Of a stretch of 64,000 nucleotides of DNA, positions 17,608-29,526 are shown in pieces. Under the pieces are notes generated by a model. It did no database searches and was not told the origin of the DNA. It worked only from the letters and a program-made list of their open reading frames with translations. The DNA comes from Labilibacter sediminis. GTDB lineage: Bacteria > Bacteroidota > Bacteroidia > Bacteroidales > Marinilabiliaceae. The stretch is from positions 186,001-250,000 of the forward strand of contig NZ_VCHY01000006.1 of the NCBI RefSeq assembly GCF_005877885.1, given 5' to 3'. Positions within the stretch are counted from its first letter, which is position 1. Each line of letters starts with the position of its first letter. A program made the translations under genes and the position numbers.

Positions 17608-17680
17608 ACGGGTGTAGCTCAATTGGTAGAGCACTGGTCTCCAAAACCAGGGGTCGGGAGTTCGAGCCTCTCCTCCCGTG
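17608..17680 (+). tRNA. tRNA-Trp (CCA)
   Basis: A 73-base cloverleaf with anticodon CCA in the loop CTCCAAA, D-arm GCTCAATTGGTAGAGC and acceptor ACGGGTG/CTCCCGT with one T-T mismatch at the sixth pair. It lies between tuf and secE, a common bacterial order. Confidence 0.92.
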
Positions 17681-17796
17681 CAAAGCCGGATAAAGAATCG
17701 TAATGTGATTGTTATCCGGCAAATTAGTGAAAAGGAATTAATGCTGAAGAAGACAGTATTCATTTCCATTTTTGAAAAACATTAAAGAATAAACTA

Positions 17797-17991
17797 GTGA
17801 GCAAAATAGTAAATTACTTTAAAGACGTTCATAACGAATTGGTAACTAAAACGTCATGGCCAACATGGGCAGAATTGCAAAATAGTGCTTTAGTAGTAAT
17901 GGTGGCATCTACCATAATTGCTCTAATTGTTTTTGGAATGGATATTTCTTTTGATAATACACTGGATTGGGTATATAAGCAACTTTACTAA
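17797..17991 (+). CDS. secE: Preprotein translocase subunit SecE
   Basis: A 64-residue protein with an amphipathic N-terminal helix (VNYFKDVHNELVTKTSWPTW) and one transmembrane helix (about 29-47). The short single-span form is the norm outside enterobacteria. It clamps SecY in the translocon. The start is GTG at 17797. Synteny with nusG supports it. Confidence 0.95.
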   Translation: MSKIVNYFKDVHNELVTKTSWPTWAELQNSALVVMVASTIIALIVFGMDISFDNTLDWVYKQLY

Positions 17992-18006
17992 CAATTTTTT
18001 AGACAG

Positions 18007-18555
18007 ATGGGTAACGTTGATAAAAAATGGTATGTATTAAGAGCCATTGGAGGTAAGGAGAAAAAAGTAAAGGAGTACGTTGAAAATGAAATTGAACGTT
18101 TGAATTTACAGGATTATATAGCTCAAGTCCTTATCCCAACTGAAAAAGTATACCAAATCCGAAATGGAAAAAAAATTAGCAAAGAGCGTAATTATTTTCC
18201 AGGATATGTGATGATAGAGGCTGCACTTGTAGGAGAAATACCTCATATCTTAAAAAGCATTCCAAATGTAATAGGATTCTTAGGGGATAGAGACAATAGT
18301 GCTGTGCCACTAAGAATGTCGGAAGTAAACAGGATTTTAGGTAAGGTAGATGAGCTTGCAGATACCGAAAATTCAGAAATGGATGTTCCTTATTTTGTTG
18401 GAGAAACAGTAAAGGTTATAGATGGGCCTTTTAACGGGTTCAACGGTTTAATTGAGGACGTAAATGAAGAGAAGAGAAAGTTAAAAGTAATGGTGAAGAT
18501 CTTTGGAAGAAAAACGCCATTAGAATTAAGTTTTCTTCAGGTAGAGAAAGAATAG
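18007..18555 (+). CDS. nusG: Transcription termination/antitermination factor NusG
   Basis: This 182-residue protein has an NGN domain at the N-terminus (KWYVLRAIGGKEKKVKEYV) and a C-terminal KOW domain (VIDGPFNGFNGLIEDV). It binds RNA polymerase and modulates pausing and Rho action. It is 15 bases after secE, in the same operon. It is of normal length and is the housekeeping paralogue, given its place before rplK. Confidence 0.97.
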   Translation: MGNVDKKWYVLRAIGGKEKKVKEYVENEIERLNLQDYIAQVLIPTEKVYQIRNGKKISKERNYFPGYVMIEAALVGEIPHILKSIPNVIGFLGDRDNSAVPLRMSEVNRILGKVDELADTENSEMDVPYFVGETVKVIDGPFNGFNGLIEDVNEEKRKLKVMVKIFGRKTPLELSFLQVEKE

Positions 18556-18666
18556 AGCGAGTTAATCTTGTATGTTTAAGCTTCCATAAAAGTTCATCTT
18601 TTATCACTGCAAGAAATTTAACAAGCCAATCTTTATATATATAAATTAACTAATACGAATTGCTAC

Positions 18667-19110
18667 ATGGCTAAAGAAGTAGAAACTTTTATCAAATTAC
18701 AGATAAAAGGTGGAGCAGCAAATCCTTCACCACCTGTAGGTCCTGCATTAGGTGCCAAAGGTGTTAACATTATGGAGTTTTGTAAGCAATTCAATGCCAG
18801 AACTCAGGAAAAAGCAGGTAAAGTTTTACCAGTTGTTATTTCGGTGTATACTGACAAGTCTTTTGACTTTGTGATTAAAACACCTCCAGCTGCTGTACAA
18901 CTTTTAGATGCTGCTAAGCTTAAAGGTGGTTCTCCAGAGCCTAACCGTAAGAAGGTTGGATCGGTAACTTGGGACCAGGTTAAAGCTATTGCTGAGGATA
19001 AGATGGCGGATTTGAATTGTTTTACAGTTAGCTCCGGTATGAAGATGGTTGCTGGAACTGCCAGAAGTATGGGTATCACTATTGACGGTGAATTCCCTGG
19101 TGATAATTAA
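18667..19110 (+). CDS. rplK: 50S ribosomal protein L11
   Basis: A 147-residue canonical uL11 with the N-terminal [20 protein letters not shown] segment split by one residue, and the rRNA-binding C-terminal domain ending GEFPGDN. It forms the GTPase-associated centre stalk base with L10 and L12. It is separated from nusG by 111 bases with no clear promoter box. Confidence 0.98.
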   Translation: MAKEVETFIKLQIKGGAANPSPPVGPALGAKGVNIMEFCKQFNARTQEKAGKVLPVVISVYTDKSFDFVIKTPPAAVQLLDAAKLKGGSPEPNRKKVGSVTWDQVKAIAEDKMADLNCFTVSSGMKMVAGTARSMGITIDGEFPGDN

Positions 19111-19129
19111 TTAATACCATTTTGGAGTT

Positions 19130-19825
19130 ATGACAAAACTAACAAAGAATAAGAAGTTAGCGTTAGATAAAATCGAAGCCGGAAAGCAATATTCGCTTGA
19201 GGAAGCAGCCAAATTGGTAAAAGAAATTACCACTACAAAATTTGATGCTTCGGTAGATGTTGACGTACGGTTAGGTGTTGATCCAAGAAAAGCAAACCAA
19301 ATGGTGAGGGGTATTTGTACTCTTCCTCATGGTACTGGTAAAGATGTTCGTGTACTTGTATTGTGTACTCCTGATAAAGAAGAGGAAGCAAAAAGTGCAG
19401 GTGCTGATTTCGTTGGATTGGATGAATACGTTGAAAAAATCAAAGGAGGCTGGACCGATATTGATGTTATTATTACTATGCCAAGTGTTATGGCTAAAGT
19501 TGGACAGTTAGGACGTGTTTTAGGTCCTCGCGGTTTAATGCCAAACCCTAAAAGTGGTACAGTAACAATGGATATTGGTAAAGCCGTAAATGAAGTAAAA
19601 GCCGGTAAAATCGACTTTAAAGTTGATAAATTCGGAATCATACATGCTTCTATTGGTAAAATATCCTTTGAACCGAACAAAATTGCTGATAATGCACGTG
19701 AGTTTTTAAACGTGATTAATAAACTTAAACCATCATCAGCAAAAGGTACTTACATTAAAAGCGTTAGTCTTTCAAGTACTATGAGTCCCGGTATTCGTGT
19801 TGACGCCAAATCGGCAGATGCCTAA
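19130..19825 (+). CDS. rplA: 50S ribosomal protein L1
   Basis: A 231-residue canonical uL1 with the [18 protein letters not shown] core, [18 protein letters not shown] loop and the C-terminal [16 protein letters not shown] segment. It forms the mobile L1 stalk. In many bacteria L1 represses its own rplKA message; a matching leader structure was not searched for. It is 19 bases after rplK. Confidence 0.98.
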   Translation: MTKLTKNKKLALDKIEAGKQYSLEEAAKLVKEITTTKFDASVDVDVRLGVDPRKANQMVRGICTLPHGTGKDVRVLVLCTPDKEEEAKSAGADFVGLDEYVEKIKGGWTDIDVIITMPSVMAKVGQLGRVLGPRGLMPNPKSGTVTMDIGKAVNEVKAGKIDFKVDKFGIIHASIGKISFEPNKIADNAREFLNVINKLKPSSAKGTYIKSVSLSSTMSPGIRVDAKSADA

Positions 19826-19854
19826 TGTTTAACTAACAGAAGAAAAAAGGAATC

Positions 19855-20373
19855 ATGAATAAGGAAGATAAAAGCTTACTAGTAAAAGAACTTGGACAAA
19901 ATATCGCTGATTTCAGCCATTTTTATGTGGTTGACGCTGGCGATATGGACTCAGGTACGACTAGTGACCTTCGCAGAGAATGTTTTAAGAGTGAAATTAA
20001 AATGATTACGGTAAAAAATACCTTATTCATTAAAGCTCTTGAACAAGCTGAAGGTGACTACGAACAACTTTATAATACATTAGTTGGTTCTACAGCTATA
20101 TTCTTCTCAAACGTGGGTAATACGCCAGCCAAACTTATCAAAGAGTTTGGTAAAGCGAACAAAAAGCCTGTTTTAAAAGGTGCTTACGTTGAAGAATGTG
20201 TATATGTTGGCGCAGAGAATTTAGAAGCTCTTGTTAGCATTAAGTCTAAGGACGAACTTATTGGCGATATTATTGCGCTATTACAGTCACCAGCGAAGAA
20301 CGTTGTTTCAGCACTTCAATCAGGTGGCTCAACAATTCACGGTGTTTTACAAACACTAGCAGAAAAAGAATAA
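19855..20373 (+). CDS. rplJ: 50S ribosomal protein L10
   Basis: A 172-residue uL10 (MNKEDKSLLVKEL, then VKNTLFIKALEQ and LVGSTAIFF) with a C-terminal helix that docks L7/L12 dimers. It is 29 bases after rplA and precedes rplL. Sequence identity is moderate, as usual for L10, and synteny makes it certain. Confidence 0.96.
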   Translation: MNKEDKSLLVKELGQNIADFSHFYVVDAGDMDSGTTSDLRRECFKSEIKMITVKNTLFIKALEQAEGDYEQLYNTLVGSTAIFFSNVGNTPAKLIKEFGKANKKPVLKGAYVEECVYVGAENLEALVSIKSKDELIGDIIALLQSPAKNVVSALQSGGSTIHGVLQTLAEKE

Positions 20374-20410
20374 AAAAAAGTAAAAATTTAATATTTTAAT
20401 AATTAGAGAA

Positions 20411-20788
20411 ATGGCAGATTTAAAGAAGCTTGCAGAAGAATTAGTTAACTTAACAGTAAAAGACGTTAACGAACTTGCAGAGATCCTTAAAGAAGAATAT
20501 GGTATTGAGCCTGCTGCTGCAGCTGTTGCTGTTGCTGGTCCTGCCGCTGGTGGTGATGCCGGTGCTGCTGAAGAGCAAACTGAGTTTGATGTAATTTTAA
20601 AATCAGCAGGATCTTCTAAACTAGCTATCGTTAAGCTTGTAAAAGAAATGACTGGAGTTGGACTTAAAGAAGCTAAAGAATTAGTAGACAAAGCTCCTGC
20701 ACCACTTAAAGAAAAAGTATCTAAAGAAGAAGCTGAAGCGTTAAAAACTCAATTGACTGAGGCTGGAGCAGAAGTTGAACTTAAGTAA
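20411..20788 (+). CDS. rplL: 50S ribosomal protein L7/L12
   Basis: A 125-residue bL12 with the N-terminal dimerisation domain, an Ala/Gly-rich hinge (residues 35-52) and the C-terminal domain with [20 protein letters not shown]. It recruits translation GTPases. It is the last gene before a strong terminator-like hairpin that separates it from rpoB. Confidence 0.98.
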   Translation: MADLKKLAEELVNLTVKDVNELAEILKEEYGIEPAAAAVAVAGPAAGGDAGAAEEQTEFDVILKSAGSSKLAIVKLVKEMTGVGLKEAKELVDKAPAPLKEKVSKEEAEALKTQLTEAGAEVELK

Positions 20789-20813
20789 TTACTACTACCT
20801 TAATATAGGGAAC

Positions 20814-20853
20814 GGTTTAGGGACTTATCGGTGATAAGTTCCTAAGCCTTTTT
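20814..20853 (+). terminator. Terminator/attenuator between rplL and rpoB
   Basis: A long stem of about 16 bp: 20814-20829 pairs with 20833-20848, with two G-T pairs, closing a GGT loop. It is followed by TTTTT. Partial termination here is the standard way to lower rpoBC output relative to L10-L12. The rpoB start is 39 bases downstream of the tail. Confidence 0.88.
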
Positions 20854-20891
20854 ATGCTTTTATGTTATAAGTTCAATTAATTTGTTGATAG

Positions 20892-23800
20892 ATGACTCCA
20901 AATACCACAAGCGAAAGGATTAGCTTTGCTTCTATAAAAAATCAACTTCAGTATCCTGATTTTTTAGAAGTTCAATTAAAATCATTCCGTGAGTTTTTTC
21001 AGCAGGGCGCAACTACTGAAGAAAGAAAAACAGAGGGATTACATCAGGTTTTTACTGAAAACTTTCCAATCACGGACACAAGAAACAATTTTGTACTTGA
21101 GTTTCTTGATTTCGGTATTGATCCTCCACGATATTCATTACAAGAATGTATCGAACGCGGATTAACTTTTAGTGTACCTTTAAAGGCTAAGCTTAAGTTA
21201 TACTGTACCGATCCCGAACACGAAGATTTTGATACTGTTGTTCAAGATGTTTATCTTGGAACAGTACCATATATGACCGATAAAGGTAGTTTTATTATAA
21301 ACGGAGCCGAAAGGGTTGTCGTTTCTCAGCTACACCGTTCTCCGGGGGTATTTTTTGGTCAAAGTACACACGCAAATGGTACCAAGTTATATTCTGCCCG
21401 TATCATTCCTTTTAAAGGATCATGGATAGAATTTGCCACTGATATCAACAGTGTGATGTATGCCTATATTGATAGGAAAAAGAAGTTACCTGTTACTACG
21501 CTACTTAGAGCAATAGGTTACGAGAGTGATAAAGAAATTTTAGAGATTTTTGACCTTGCTGATGAAATCAAGGTTTCAAAATCTGGATTAAAGAAAGTTG
21601 TAGGAAGAAAGCTTGCAGCGCGTGTTCTTAAAACATGGATTGAGGATTTCGTGGATGAGGATACAGGTGAGGTAGTTTCAATTGAGCGTAACGAAGTTAT
21701 TATCGATCGTGAAACAATTATTGAACCTGAGCACATCGAGGAAATCGTTGATTCTGGAGCTAAAACTATCTTATTGCATAAAGAAAATCAGAACCTTTCT
21801 GATTTTGCCATTATATATAATACTTTACAAAAAGATCCTTGTAACTCCGAGAAGGAAGCAGTTTTACATATCTATCGACAATTACGTAATGCTGAGCCGC
21901 CAGATGAGGCTACAGCCCGTGATGTAATTGATAAATTGTTCTTCTCTGATAAACGTTATGATCTTGGAGAAGTTGGACGTTATCGTTTGAATAAAAAGCT
22001 TGGAATTGATACCGATATGGATACTAAGGTATTAACTAAGCCGGATATTATTCAAATAATCAAATATCTTATTGAACTTATTAATTCCAAGACTGAAGTT
22101 GATGATATTGACCACCTTAGTAACCGTCGTGTACGTACTGTTGGTGAGCAATTAGGAAATCAATTCGGTGTTGGTTTAGCACGTATGGCTCGTACCATTC
22201 GTGAAAGAATGAATGTTAGAGATAATGAAGTATTTACTCCTATTGAATTAATCAATAGTAAAACTTTATCATCTGTAATTAATAGTTTCTTCGGAACAAA
22301 TGCCTTGTCTCAGTTTATGGATCAAACCAATCCACTTGCTGAGATGACACATAAACGAAGAATGTCTGCTTTAGGACCTGGAGGTCTTTCTCGTGAAAGA
22401 GCTGGTTTCGAGGTTCGAGACGTTCACTACACGCATTATGGTCGTTTATGTCCGATTGAAACACCAGAGGGTCCAAACATTGGACTAATTTCTTCTTTAT
22501 GTGTATTTGCTAAGATTAATGACTTAGGATTTATTGAAACTCCTTACCGTAAGGTAACACAAGGAAAAGTAGATTTAACACAAGAAGGTGTAACTTATTT
22601 AAGTGCAGAAGAAGAGGAAGAGTTAATTATTGCACAGGCAAATGCGCCATTAGATGAAGAAGGTAATTTCAAAAATCCAAGGGTTAAGGCTCGTTTAGAA
22701 GCTGATTATCCATTGTCTTCTCCGGAAGAGATTCATTTAATGGATGTGGCACCTAATCAAATCGCTTCTGTAGCAGCGTCACTTATTCCATTCTTGGAGC
22801 ATGATGATGCGAACCGTGCTTTGATGGGATCTAACATGATGCGCCAGGCTGTACCTTTATTACGTCCGGAAGCTCCAATTGTAGGAACAGGACTGGAAGG
22901 TAAGTTAATTAGCGATTCTCGTACAAATATTGTAGCTGAGAAGGATGGTGTTATTGAGTTTGTTGATGCAGAAGAGATTGTAATCCGTTATGATCTTACC
23001 GAAAATGAAAAGTTTGTAAGTTTTGATTCGGAGACGAAGAGATATAAGATTCCGAAGTTCCAAAAAACAAACCAAAATACTTGTATTGACCTTAAGCCTT
23101 TGGTGGTACCTGGGCAAAGAGTTACTGCTGGACAAATTTTAACTCAGGGATATTCTACAGAAAAAGGAGAGTTAGCTCTCGGACGTAACCTGAAAGTTGC
23201 ATTTATGCCTTGGAAAGGTTATAACTTTGAGGATGCTATTGTGATATCAGAGCGTGTTGTACGTGATGATATCTTTACGTCAGTACATATAGATGAGTAT
23301 TCTTTAGAGGTTAGAGATACAAAACGAGGATTAGAGGAGTTGACTTCAGATATTCCAAATGTTAGTGAAGAAGCCACTAAAGATCTTGATGAGAATGGAT
23401 TAATTAGAGTTGGAGCTCACGTTAAACCAGGTGATATTTTAATTGGTAAAATTACACCTAAAGGAGAAAGTGATCCAACACCGGAAGAAAAATTACTTCG
23501 TGCGATTTTTGGTGAAAAAGCAGGAGATGTTAAAGATGCATCATTAAAAGCTTCTCCATCATTAAATGGTGTTGTAATTGATAAAAAGCTATTCTCAAGA
23601 ATTATTAAGGATAGAAAAGCCAGATCTGGAGATAAACCATTGATCGCTAAGATCGATGAAGAATTTGATCGTTCAGTTGCTGACTTAAGAAATCGTTTGG
23701 TCGACAAATTATTCACTCTGGTAAATGGTAAAACATCTCAAGGAGTGAAGGATTATTTCGATGTTGATATTGTAGCGAAAGGAACCAAGTTTACACAGAA

Positions 23801-24704
23801 AATACTTGGGGATATAGACTACCATAATATTGATCCGAACAAGTGGACTACAGATAAAGATAAGAATGAATTGATTTTACGATTAATTCACAACTACTTA
23901 TTAAAGTTCCAGGAGTATGAGGCCAAAGAAAAACGTCAAAAATATAATCTTACAATAGGTGATGAGCTACCAGCTGGTATCGTTCAGTTAGCAAAGGTTT
24001 ATATCGCTAAAAAACGTAAGATTACTGTTGGAGATAAGATGGCGGGACGTCATGGTAATAAAGGTATCGTATCCAGAATTGTGCGTGTTGAAGATATGCC
24101 TTTCCTTGAGGACGGAACTCCGGTTGACATTGTACTTAACCCACTTGGTGTACCATCAAGGATGAACCTTGGACAGATTTATGAAACTGTTTTAGGTTGG
24201 GCTGGTAAAGAACTAGGCGTTAAGTTTGCAACTCCTATTTTTGATGGAGCCAAGTTTGACGATATGGATGAGTGGACTTCAAAAGCCAATGTACCAGCGT
24301 ACGGTAAGAGTTATCTATATGATGGAGGTACTGGTAATAGATTCCACCAACCTGCAACAGTAGGTGTGATTTATATGCTTAAGCTGGGTCACATGGTTGA
24401 AGACAAAATGCATGCTCGTTCAATTGGTCCTTATTCATTGATTACGCAGCAACCACTTGGAGGTAAAGCTCAGTTTGGTGGTCAGCGTTTTGGAGAGATG
24501 GAGGTATGGGCATTAGAGGCATTCGGTGCTGCTAATATCCTGCAAGAAATCTTAACTGTTAAGTCAGATGATGTAATGGGACGTGCAAAAGCTTACGAAG
24601 CGATTGTGAAAGGTGATGCTTTACCTCAGCCAGGTATACCGGAATCACTTAATGTGTTATTACACGAACTTAGAGGTCTTGGTTTAAGTGTAAATCTAGA
24701 TTAA
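20892..24704 (+). CDS. rpoB: DNA-directed RNA polymerase subunit beta
   Basis: This 1270-residue beta subunit shows the rifampicin-region segment [18 protein letters not shown], the [11 protein letters not shown] signature, and the C-terminal [21 protein letters not shown] stretch (in pieces). The rifampicin-pocket residues look wild type by eye. Length is normal for Bacteroidota. It is followed 79 bases later by rpoC. Confidence 0.98.
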   Translation: MTPNTTSERISFASIKNQLQYPDFLEVQLKSFREFFQQGATTEERKTEGLHQVFTENFPITDTRNNFVLEFLDFGIDPPRYSLQECIERGLTFSVPLKAKLKLYCTDPEHEDFDTVVQDVYLGTVPYMTDKGSFIINGAERVVVSQLHRSPGVFFGQSTHANGTKLYSARIIPFKGSWIEFATDINSVMYAYIDRKKKLPVTTLLRAIGYESDKEILEIFDLADEIKVSKSGLKKVVGRKLAARVLKTWIEDFVDEDTGEVVSIERNEVIIDRETIIEPEHIEEIVDSGAKTILLHKENQNLSDFAIIYNTLQKDPCNSEKEAVLHIYRQLRNAEPPDEATARDVIDKLFFSDKRYDLGEVGRYRLNKKLGIDTDMDTKVLTKPDIIQIIKYLIELINSKTEVDDIDHLSNRRVRTVGEQLGNQFGVGLARMARTIRERMNVRDNEVFTPIELINSKTLSSVINSFFGTNALSQFMDQTNPLAEMTHKRRMSALGPGGLSRERAGFEVRDVHYTHYGRLCPIETPEGPNIGLISSLCVFAKINDLGFIETPYRKVTQGKVDLTQEGVTYLSAEEEEELIIAQANAPLDEEGNFKNPRVKARLEADYPLSSPEEIHLMDVAPNQIASVAASLIPFLEHDDANRALMGSNMMRQAVPLLRPEAPIVGTGLEGKLISDSRTNIVAEKDGVIEFVDAEEIVIRYDLTENEKFVSFDSETKRYKIPKFQKTNQNTCIDLKPLVVPGQRVTAGQILTQGYSTEKGELALGRNLKVAFMPWKGYNFEDAIVISERVVRDDIFTSVHIDEYSLEVRDTKRGLEELTSDIPNVSEEATKDLDENGLIRVGAHVKPGDILIGKITPKGESDPTPEEKLLRAIFGEKAGDVKDASLKASPSLNGVVIDKKLFSRIIKDRKARSGDKPLIAKIDEEFDRSVADLRNRLVDKLFTLVNGKTSQGVKDYFDVDIVAKGTKFTQKILGDIDYHNIDPNKWTTDKDKNELILRLIHNYLLKFQEYEAKEKRQKYNLTIGDELPAGIVQLAKVYIAKKRKITVGDKMAGRHGNKGIVSRIVRVEDMPFLEDGTPVDIVLNPLGVPSRMNLGQIYETVLGWAGKELGVKFATPIFDGAKFDDMDEWTSKANVPAYGKSYLYDGGTGNRFHQPATVGVIYMLKLGHMVEDKMHARSIGPYSLITQQPLGGKAQFGGQRFGEMEVWALEAFGAANILQEILTVKSDDVMGRAKAYEAIVKGDALPQPGIPESLNVLLHELRGLGLSVNLD

Positions 24705-24783
24705 AGCCTTTTTTATCATTGAATAGTGCTTGTCATTATTCAATGATTGCCTTATTTGTTTTAAATTTAATAGACGTCGATAT

Positions 24784-27700
24784 ATGGCATTCAGAAGAGA
24801 TCAGAAAGTAAAGAGTAATTTTACAAAAATCTCTATCGGATTAGCTTCTCCTGAGGAGATTTTAGAAAGATCAAGTGGAGAGGTTTTAAAACCGGAGACC
24901 ATCAATTATAGAACTTATAAACCAGAGCGTGACGGATTATTCTGTGAAAGAATTTTCGGTCCGGTAAAGGATTATGAGTGTCACTGTGGTAAGTATAAAA
25001 GAATTAGATATCGTGGCATTGTATGTGATCGATGTGGTGTAGAAGTCACAGAGAAAAAAGTACGTCGCGAAAGAATGGGACATATCTCATTAGTTGTTCC
25101 TGTTGCGCATATTTGGTACTTCAAATCTTTACCAAATAAAATCGGTTATTTATTAGGGTTACCTACTAAAAAACTGGATTCCATCATTTATTATGAAAGA
25201 TATGTTGTAATACAGGCAGGTATTAAAGCCGAGGATGGAATAAATTATATGGATTTCCTTACAGAAGAGGAGTATCTTGATATACTGGATACACTTCCTA
25301 AGGAAAATCAATATTTAGAGGATGACGATCCTAACAAGTTTATTGCTAAAATGGGTGCTGATGCACTTCATATGATTTTATCAAGACTTGATTTAGATGG
25401 ATTGTCATATAATTTAAGGCATAAAGCAAGTACGGAAACTTCACAGCAACGTAAAAATGAGGCTTTAAAACGTCTTCAGGTTGTAGAGTCATTCCGTGAA
25501 TCTGCAGGTAGAAACAGACCGGAGTGGATGGTTGTAAAAGTAGTGCCGGTAATTCCACCGGAACTGCGTCCATTGGTGCCGTTAGATGGTGGCCGATTTG
25601 CAACTTCCGACTTAAATGATTTATACCGTAGAGTAATTATCAGAAATAATCGTCTTAAAAGATTAATTGAGATTAAAGCACCTGAGGTAATCTTACGTAA
25701 CGAAAAACGTATGCTTCAGGAATCTGTTGACTCTCTCTTTGATAACTCACGTAAAGCCAACGCTGTTAAAACGGATGCTAATCGCCCTCTTAAATCTTTA
25801 AGTGATAGTTTAAAGGGTAAGCAAGGTCGTTTCCGTCAAAACTTACTTGGTAAGAGGGTAGATTATTCTGCTCGTTCGGTAATTGTTGTAGGTCCGGAAC
25901 TTAAGATGCATGAATGTGGTATTCCTAAGGGAATGGCTGCAGAGTTATATAAGCCTTTTGTAATCAGAAAATTGATAGAAAGAGGTATAGTGAAGACTGT
26001 TAAGTCTGCTAAGAAGATTGTAGATAGAAAAGATCCTGTTGTTTGGGATATTTTGGAGAACGTATTAAAAGGGCATCCTGTTATGCTTAACCGTGCTCCT
26101 ACTCTTCACCGTCTTGGTATTCAGGCTTTCCAGCCAAAACTTATTGAAGGTAAGGCAATTCAGTTGCATCCATTAGCATGTTCGGCATTTAACGCCGACT
26201 TTGATGGTGACCAGATGGCGGTACACCTACCATTAGGGAATGCTGCAATTCTCGAGGCTCAAATGTTAATGTTAGGTTCTCAAAACATTCTAAACCCTGC
26301 TAACGGTGCTCCGGTTACGGTACCTTCTCAGGATATGGTTTTGGGTCTGTACTACATGACAAAAGAGCGTAAAGGTGCTAAAGGTGAAGGCTTAACTTTT
26401 TATAATCTGGAGGAAGTTAAAATTGCCTTTAATGAAGGAGCTGTAGACTTACATGCTATCGTAAAAGTAAAAGGTTACGACTTAAATAAAGATGGTGTAC
26501 CTGAACTTCAAATTATAGAGTCTACTGTAGGGCGTATTTTATTTAATGAATTTGCTCCTCGTGAGGCTGGATTTATTAATGAAGTACTAACCAAAAAGGC
26601 ATTACGTGATATCATTGGTCGAGTGCAAAAAGTTTGTGGTACACCGCGTACAGCAACTTTCCTTGATGATATTAAAAACTTAGGTTATAGAATGGCCTTT
26701 GAAGGAGGTCTGTCGTTTAACCTTGGAGATGTTATTATCCCTGAAGCTAAGGATAAGATGGTTGAAGAGGGATATGCTGAAGTAGAAGAGGTATTGAATA
26801 ACTATAACATGGGATTCATTACCAACAACGAACGTTATAACCAGATTATTGATATTTGGACACATGTTAATGCTCGTTTGACAAATACATTAATGAAGCA
26901 ATTGAGTTCTGATCAGCAGGGTTTTAACTCAGTATATATGATGCTTGATTCTGGGGCAAGGGGTTCTAAAGAGCAGATTCGTCAGTTATCAGGTATGAGG
27001 GGATTGATGGCTAAGCCACAAAAATCCGGAGCTACGGGTGGACAGATTATTGAAAACCCAATTCTTTCTAACTTTAAAGAGGGACTTTCGGTACTTGAGT
27101 ACTTTATTTCTACTCACGGTGCTCGTAAAGGTCTTGCGGATACGGCACTTAAAACTGCTGATGCAGGGTACTTAACTCGTCGTTTGGTAGATGTATCACA
27201 GGATGTAATTATTACAGAAGAAGATTGTGGTACTTTAAGAGGTCTTTCTGCATCTGATGTGAAAAACAATGAAGATGTTGTTGCTACATTATTTGAAAGA
27301 ATATTAGGTAGAGTATCAGTACATGACGTTTATCATCCAAGTACAGGAGAGTTAATAGTTAAGTCAGGAGAAGAGATTGACGAAGTTAAGGCTAAGGAAA
27401 TTGAAAAATCTCCACTTGAGCGCGTTGAAATCAGATCTGTACTTACATGTGAGTCTAAAAAAGGAGTTTGTGCTAAATGTTATGGACGTAACCTTGCAAC
27501 AGGTGGGTTTGTTCACATTGGTGAAGCTGTTGGTGTTGTTGCTGCACAGTCAATCGGTGAGCCGGGAACACAGCTTACATTGCGTACGTTCCACGTAGGG
27601 GGTACCGCTGGTAACATAAGTTCTGAAAGTAGTATTATTACTAAATATGATGGTATTGCTGAGATCGAAGAATTACGTACGGTTCCAACAAAAGATGAAG

Positions 27701-29058
27701 ATGGCAAAGATATTGATATCGTAATTGGTCGTCTAGCTGAACTTCGTATTATAGATAAGAATACAGGTATAGCGCTTTCTAACCACCCAATTTCATATGG
27801 TTCTAAACTGTTTATTAAAAACGGGGCAGAGGTAAAAGCCGGAGAGCTTATTTGTGAATGGGATCCATATAATGCTGTAATTGTTTCTGAAAAAGCCGGA
27901 TCTGTTAGTTTTGATAATCTTTTAGAGGGTGTAACTTACAAGGAAGAGTCTGATGAACAAACAGGATTCCGTGAGAAAGTAATTATCGAAACAAGAGATA
28001 AAACAAAGAACCCTGCATTAAGAATTGTAGATGATTCAGGTGAGATCTTGAAAACGTTTAACTTACCGGTAGGTGCGCACATTTCTGTTGATGAAGGTGC
28101 TAAAGTTAAAACAGGAGAAATTGTTGCTAAAATACCTAGAGCAGTTGGTAAAGCAGGTGATATTACAGGGGGTCTACCTAGGGTTACTGAGTTATTTGAG
28201 GCTCGTAATCCATCTAACCCAGCAGTTGTTTCAGAAATTGATGGTGAGGTTGCATTTGGTAAGATAAAACGTGGTAACCGCGAGATTATCGTGACTTCGA
28301 AAGATGGTCAGGTTAAAAAGTATCTTGTACCACTATCTAAACAGATTTTGGTTCAAGAGAATGACTACGTACGAGCGGGAATTCCTTTGTCAGATGGAGC
28401 AACTACGCCTTCAGATATTCTTCATATTATGGGACCAACAGCGGTTCAGGAGTATATCGTAAACGAGGTTCAAGATGTATACCGTTTACAAGGAGTGAAG
28501 ATTAATGATAAGCACTTTGAAATCATTGTACGTCAGATGATGCGTAAGGTAAATATCGTTGATCCGGGTGATACTAAGTTCTTAGAGAAACAAATTGCTG
28601 ATAAGCTTGAGTTTATGCATGAGAATGACAATATCTTTAATAAAAAGGTAGTTGTTGATCCAGGTGACTCTGAAAATTTAAAAGCTGGTCAGATTGTAAC
28701 TGCTCGTAGGTTAAGAGATGAGAACTCACAACTTAAGCGTAAAGACCTTAAATTAATTGAATCGAGAGATGCTATTCCGGCAACATCTAGTCAGATTCTT
28801 CAAGGTATTACAAGAGCTGCACTTCAAACTAAGAGCTTTATGTCAGCTGCTTCCTTCCAGGAAACAACAAAAGTTCTTAACGAAGCCGCTATATCTGGAA
28901 AAGTTGATCAGTTAGATGGATTGAAGGAAAATGTAATCTGTGGTCACCTAATTCCGGCAGGTACAGGACAAAGAAACTTAAAAGGTCTTGTAGTTGGATC
29001 AAAAGATGAATATGAAAGTCTGATTGCTAAACCAGAGATGGAAGAAGAGCAAGAATAG
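24784..29058 (+). CDS. rpoC: DNA-directed RNA polymerase subunit beta'
   Basis: Counted from the ATG at 24784 the protein has 1424 residues. An in-frame TTG 54 bases upstream would add a non-homologous 18-residue leader and was not used. The zinc site has Cys66, Cys68, Cys81 and Cys84, and the catalytic NADFDGD magnesium loop is at 470-476. The second zinc site is in the [13 protein letters not shown] segment. It is the last gene of the operon and ends at a clear terminator. Confidence 0.98.
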   Translation: MAFRRDQKVKSNFTKISIGLASPEEILERSSGEVLKPETINYRTYKPERDGLFCERIFGPVKDYECHCGKYKRIRYRGIVCDRCGVEVTEKKVRRERMGHISLVVPVAHIWYFKSLPNKIGYLLGLPTKKLDSIIYYERYVVIQAGIKAEDGINYMDFLTEEEYLDILDTLPKENQYLEDDDPNKFIAKMGADALHMILSRLDLDGLSYNLRHKASTETSQQRKNEALKRLQVVESFRESAGRNRPEWMVVKVVPVIPPELRPLVPLDGGRFATSDLNDLYRRVIIRNNRLKRLIEIKAPEVILRNEKRMLQESVDSLFDNSRKANAVKTDANRPLKSLSDSLKGKQGRFRQNLLGKRVDYSARSVIVVGPELKMHECGIPKGMAAELYKPFVIRKLIERGIVKTVKSAKKIVDRKDPVVWDILENVLKGHPVMLNRAPTLHRLGIQAFQPKLIEGKAIQLHPLACSAFNADFDGDQMAVHLPLGNAAILEAQMLMLGSQNILNPANGAPVTVPSQDMVLGLYYMTKERKGAKGEGLTFYNLEEVKIAFNEGAVDLHAIVKVKGYDLNKDGVPELQIIESTVGRILFNEFAPREAGFINEVLTKKALRDIIGRVQKVCGTPRTATFLDDIKNLGYRMAFEGGLSFNLGDVIIPEAKDKMVEEGYAEVEEVLNNYNMGFITNNERYNQIIDIWTHVNARLTNTLMKQLSSDQQGFNSVYMMLDSGARGSKEQIRQLSGMRGLMAKPQKSGATGGQIIENPILSNFKEGLSVLEYFISTHGARKGLADTALKTADAGYLTRRLVDVSQDVIITEEDCGTLRGLSASDVKNNEDVVATLFERILGRVSVHDVYHPSTGELIVKSGEEIDEVKAKEIEKSPLERVEIRSVLTCESKKGVCAKCYGRNLATGGFVHIGEAVGVVAAQSIGEPGTQLTLRTFHVGGTAGNISSESSIITKYDGIAEIEELRTVPTKDEDGKDIDIVIGRLAELRIIDKNTGIALSNHPISYGSKLFIKNGAEVKAGELICEWDPYNAVIVSEKAGSVSFDNLLEGVTYKEESDEQTGFREKVIIETRDKTKNPALRIVDDSGEILKTFNLPVGAHISVDEGAKVKTGEIVAKIPRAVGKAGDITGGLPRVTELFEARNPSNPAVVSEIDGEVAFGKIKRGNREIIVTSKDGQVKKYLVPLSKQILVQENDYVRAGIPLSDGATTPSDILHIMGPTAVQEYIVNEVQDVYRLQGVKINDKHFEIIVRQMMRKVNIVDPGDTKFLEKQIADKLEFMHENDNIFNKKVVVDPGDSENLKAGQIVTARRLRDENSQLKRKDLKLIESRDAIPATSSQILQGITRAALQTKSFMSAASFQETTKVLNEAAISGKVDQLDGLKENVICGHLIPAGTGQRNLKGLVVGSKDEYESLIAKPEMEEEQE

Positions 29059-29080
29059 ATTATTCGAAATAGATTAAGGA

Positions 29081-29111
29081 AAGGGGAGTATTTTTATACT
29101 TCCCTTTTTTT
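29081..29111 (+). terminator. Rho-independent terminator of rpoBC
   Basis: A G-rich arm AAGGGGAGTAT (from 29081) pairs with ATACTTCCCTT around a TTT loop and runs straight into a T-tract. It starts 23 bases after the rpoC stop. Confidence 0.9.
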
Positions 29112-29149
29112 ATACCATTCAGATTTTTAATTTTACAAAAAAAAATATC

Positions 29150-29473
29150 ATGGACGATAAGAAAAATAAGAATCAGATAAACATTGAATTAAACGAGGAA
29201 GTTGCTCAAGGTATTTATTCCAATTTAGCGGTGATTACGCATTCTCCATCAGAGTTTGTTATGGATTTTATTAGAGTGATGCCGGGAATACCTAAAGCCC
29301 AGGTAAAATCCAGAATCGTTCTTACTCCCGAACATGCTAAGAGACTAATGATGGCCTTGAATGATAATATCAAAAGATATGAGTCGCTTCATGGACCAAT
29401 AAAAAATATTGATGACGGTCAGCAGGGAGGTAATATCCCAATGAATTTTGGCAGCTCTACTCCTCAGGCATAA
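29150..29473 (+). CDS. DUF3467 family protein
   Basis: A 107-residue acidic and polar protein with the family pattern: INIELNEEVAQGIYSNLAVITHS near the start, then FVMDFIRVMPG and VLTPEHAKRLMMALNDNI. No signal or membrane segment. The domain is small, conserved in Bacteroidota and other phyla, and its role is unknown to me. It follows the rpoBC terminator as a separate unit, 54 bases before the NamZ-like gene. Confidence 0.85.
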   Translation: MDDKKNKNQINIELNEEVAQGIYSNLAVITHSPSEFVMDFIRVMPGIPKAQVKSRIVLTPEHAKRLMMALNDNIKRYESLHGPIKNIDDGQQGGNIPMNFGSSTPQA

Positions 29474-29526
29474 TTAACGTAAAATAGTATCTAAATATAT
29501 TGTAAAGCACATTAATTTTTTGGAAT

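Noticed and set aside
19327-19680. Long antisense ORF within rplA
   Set aside because: A shadow of a highly conserved ribosomal protein gene; codon pattern and motifs support only the plus strand.
24730-24783. Upstream TTG start for rpoC
   Set aside because: The added 18 residues have no place in the beta' family, while the ATG at 24784 gives the conserved start MAFRRDQ.
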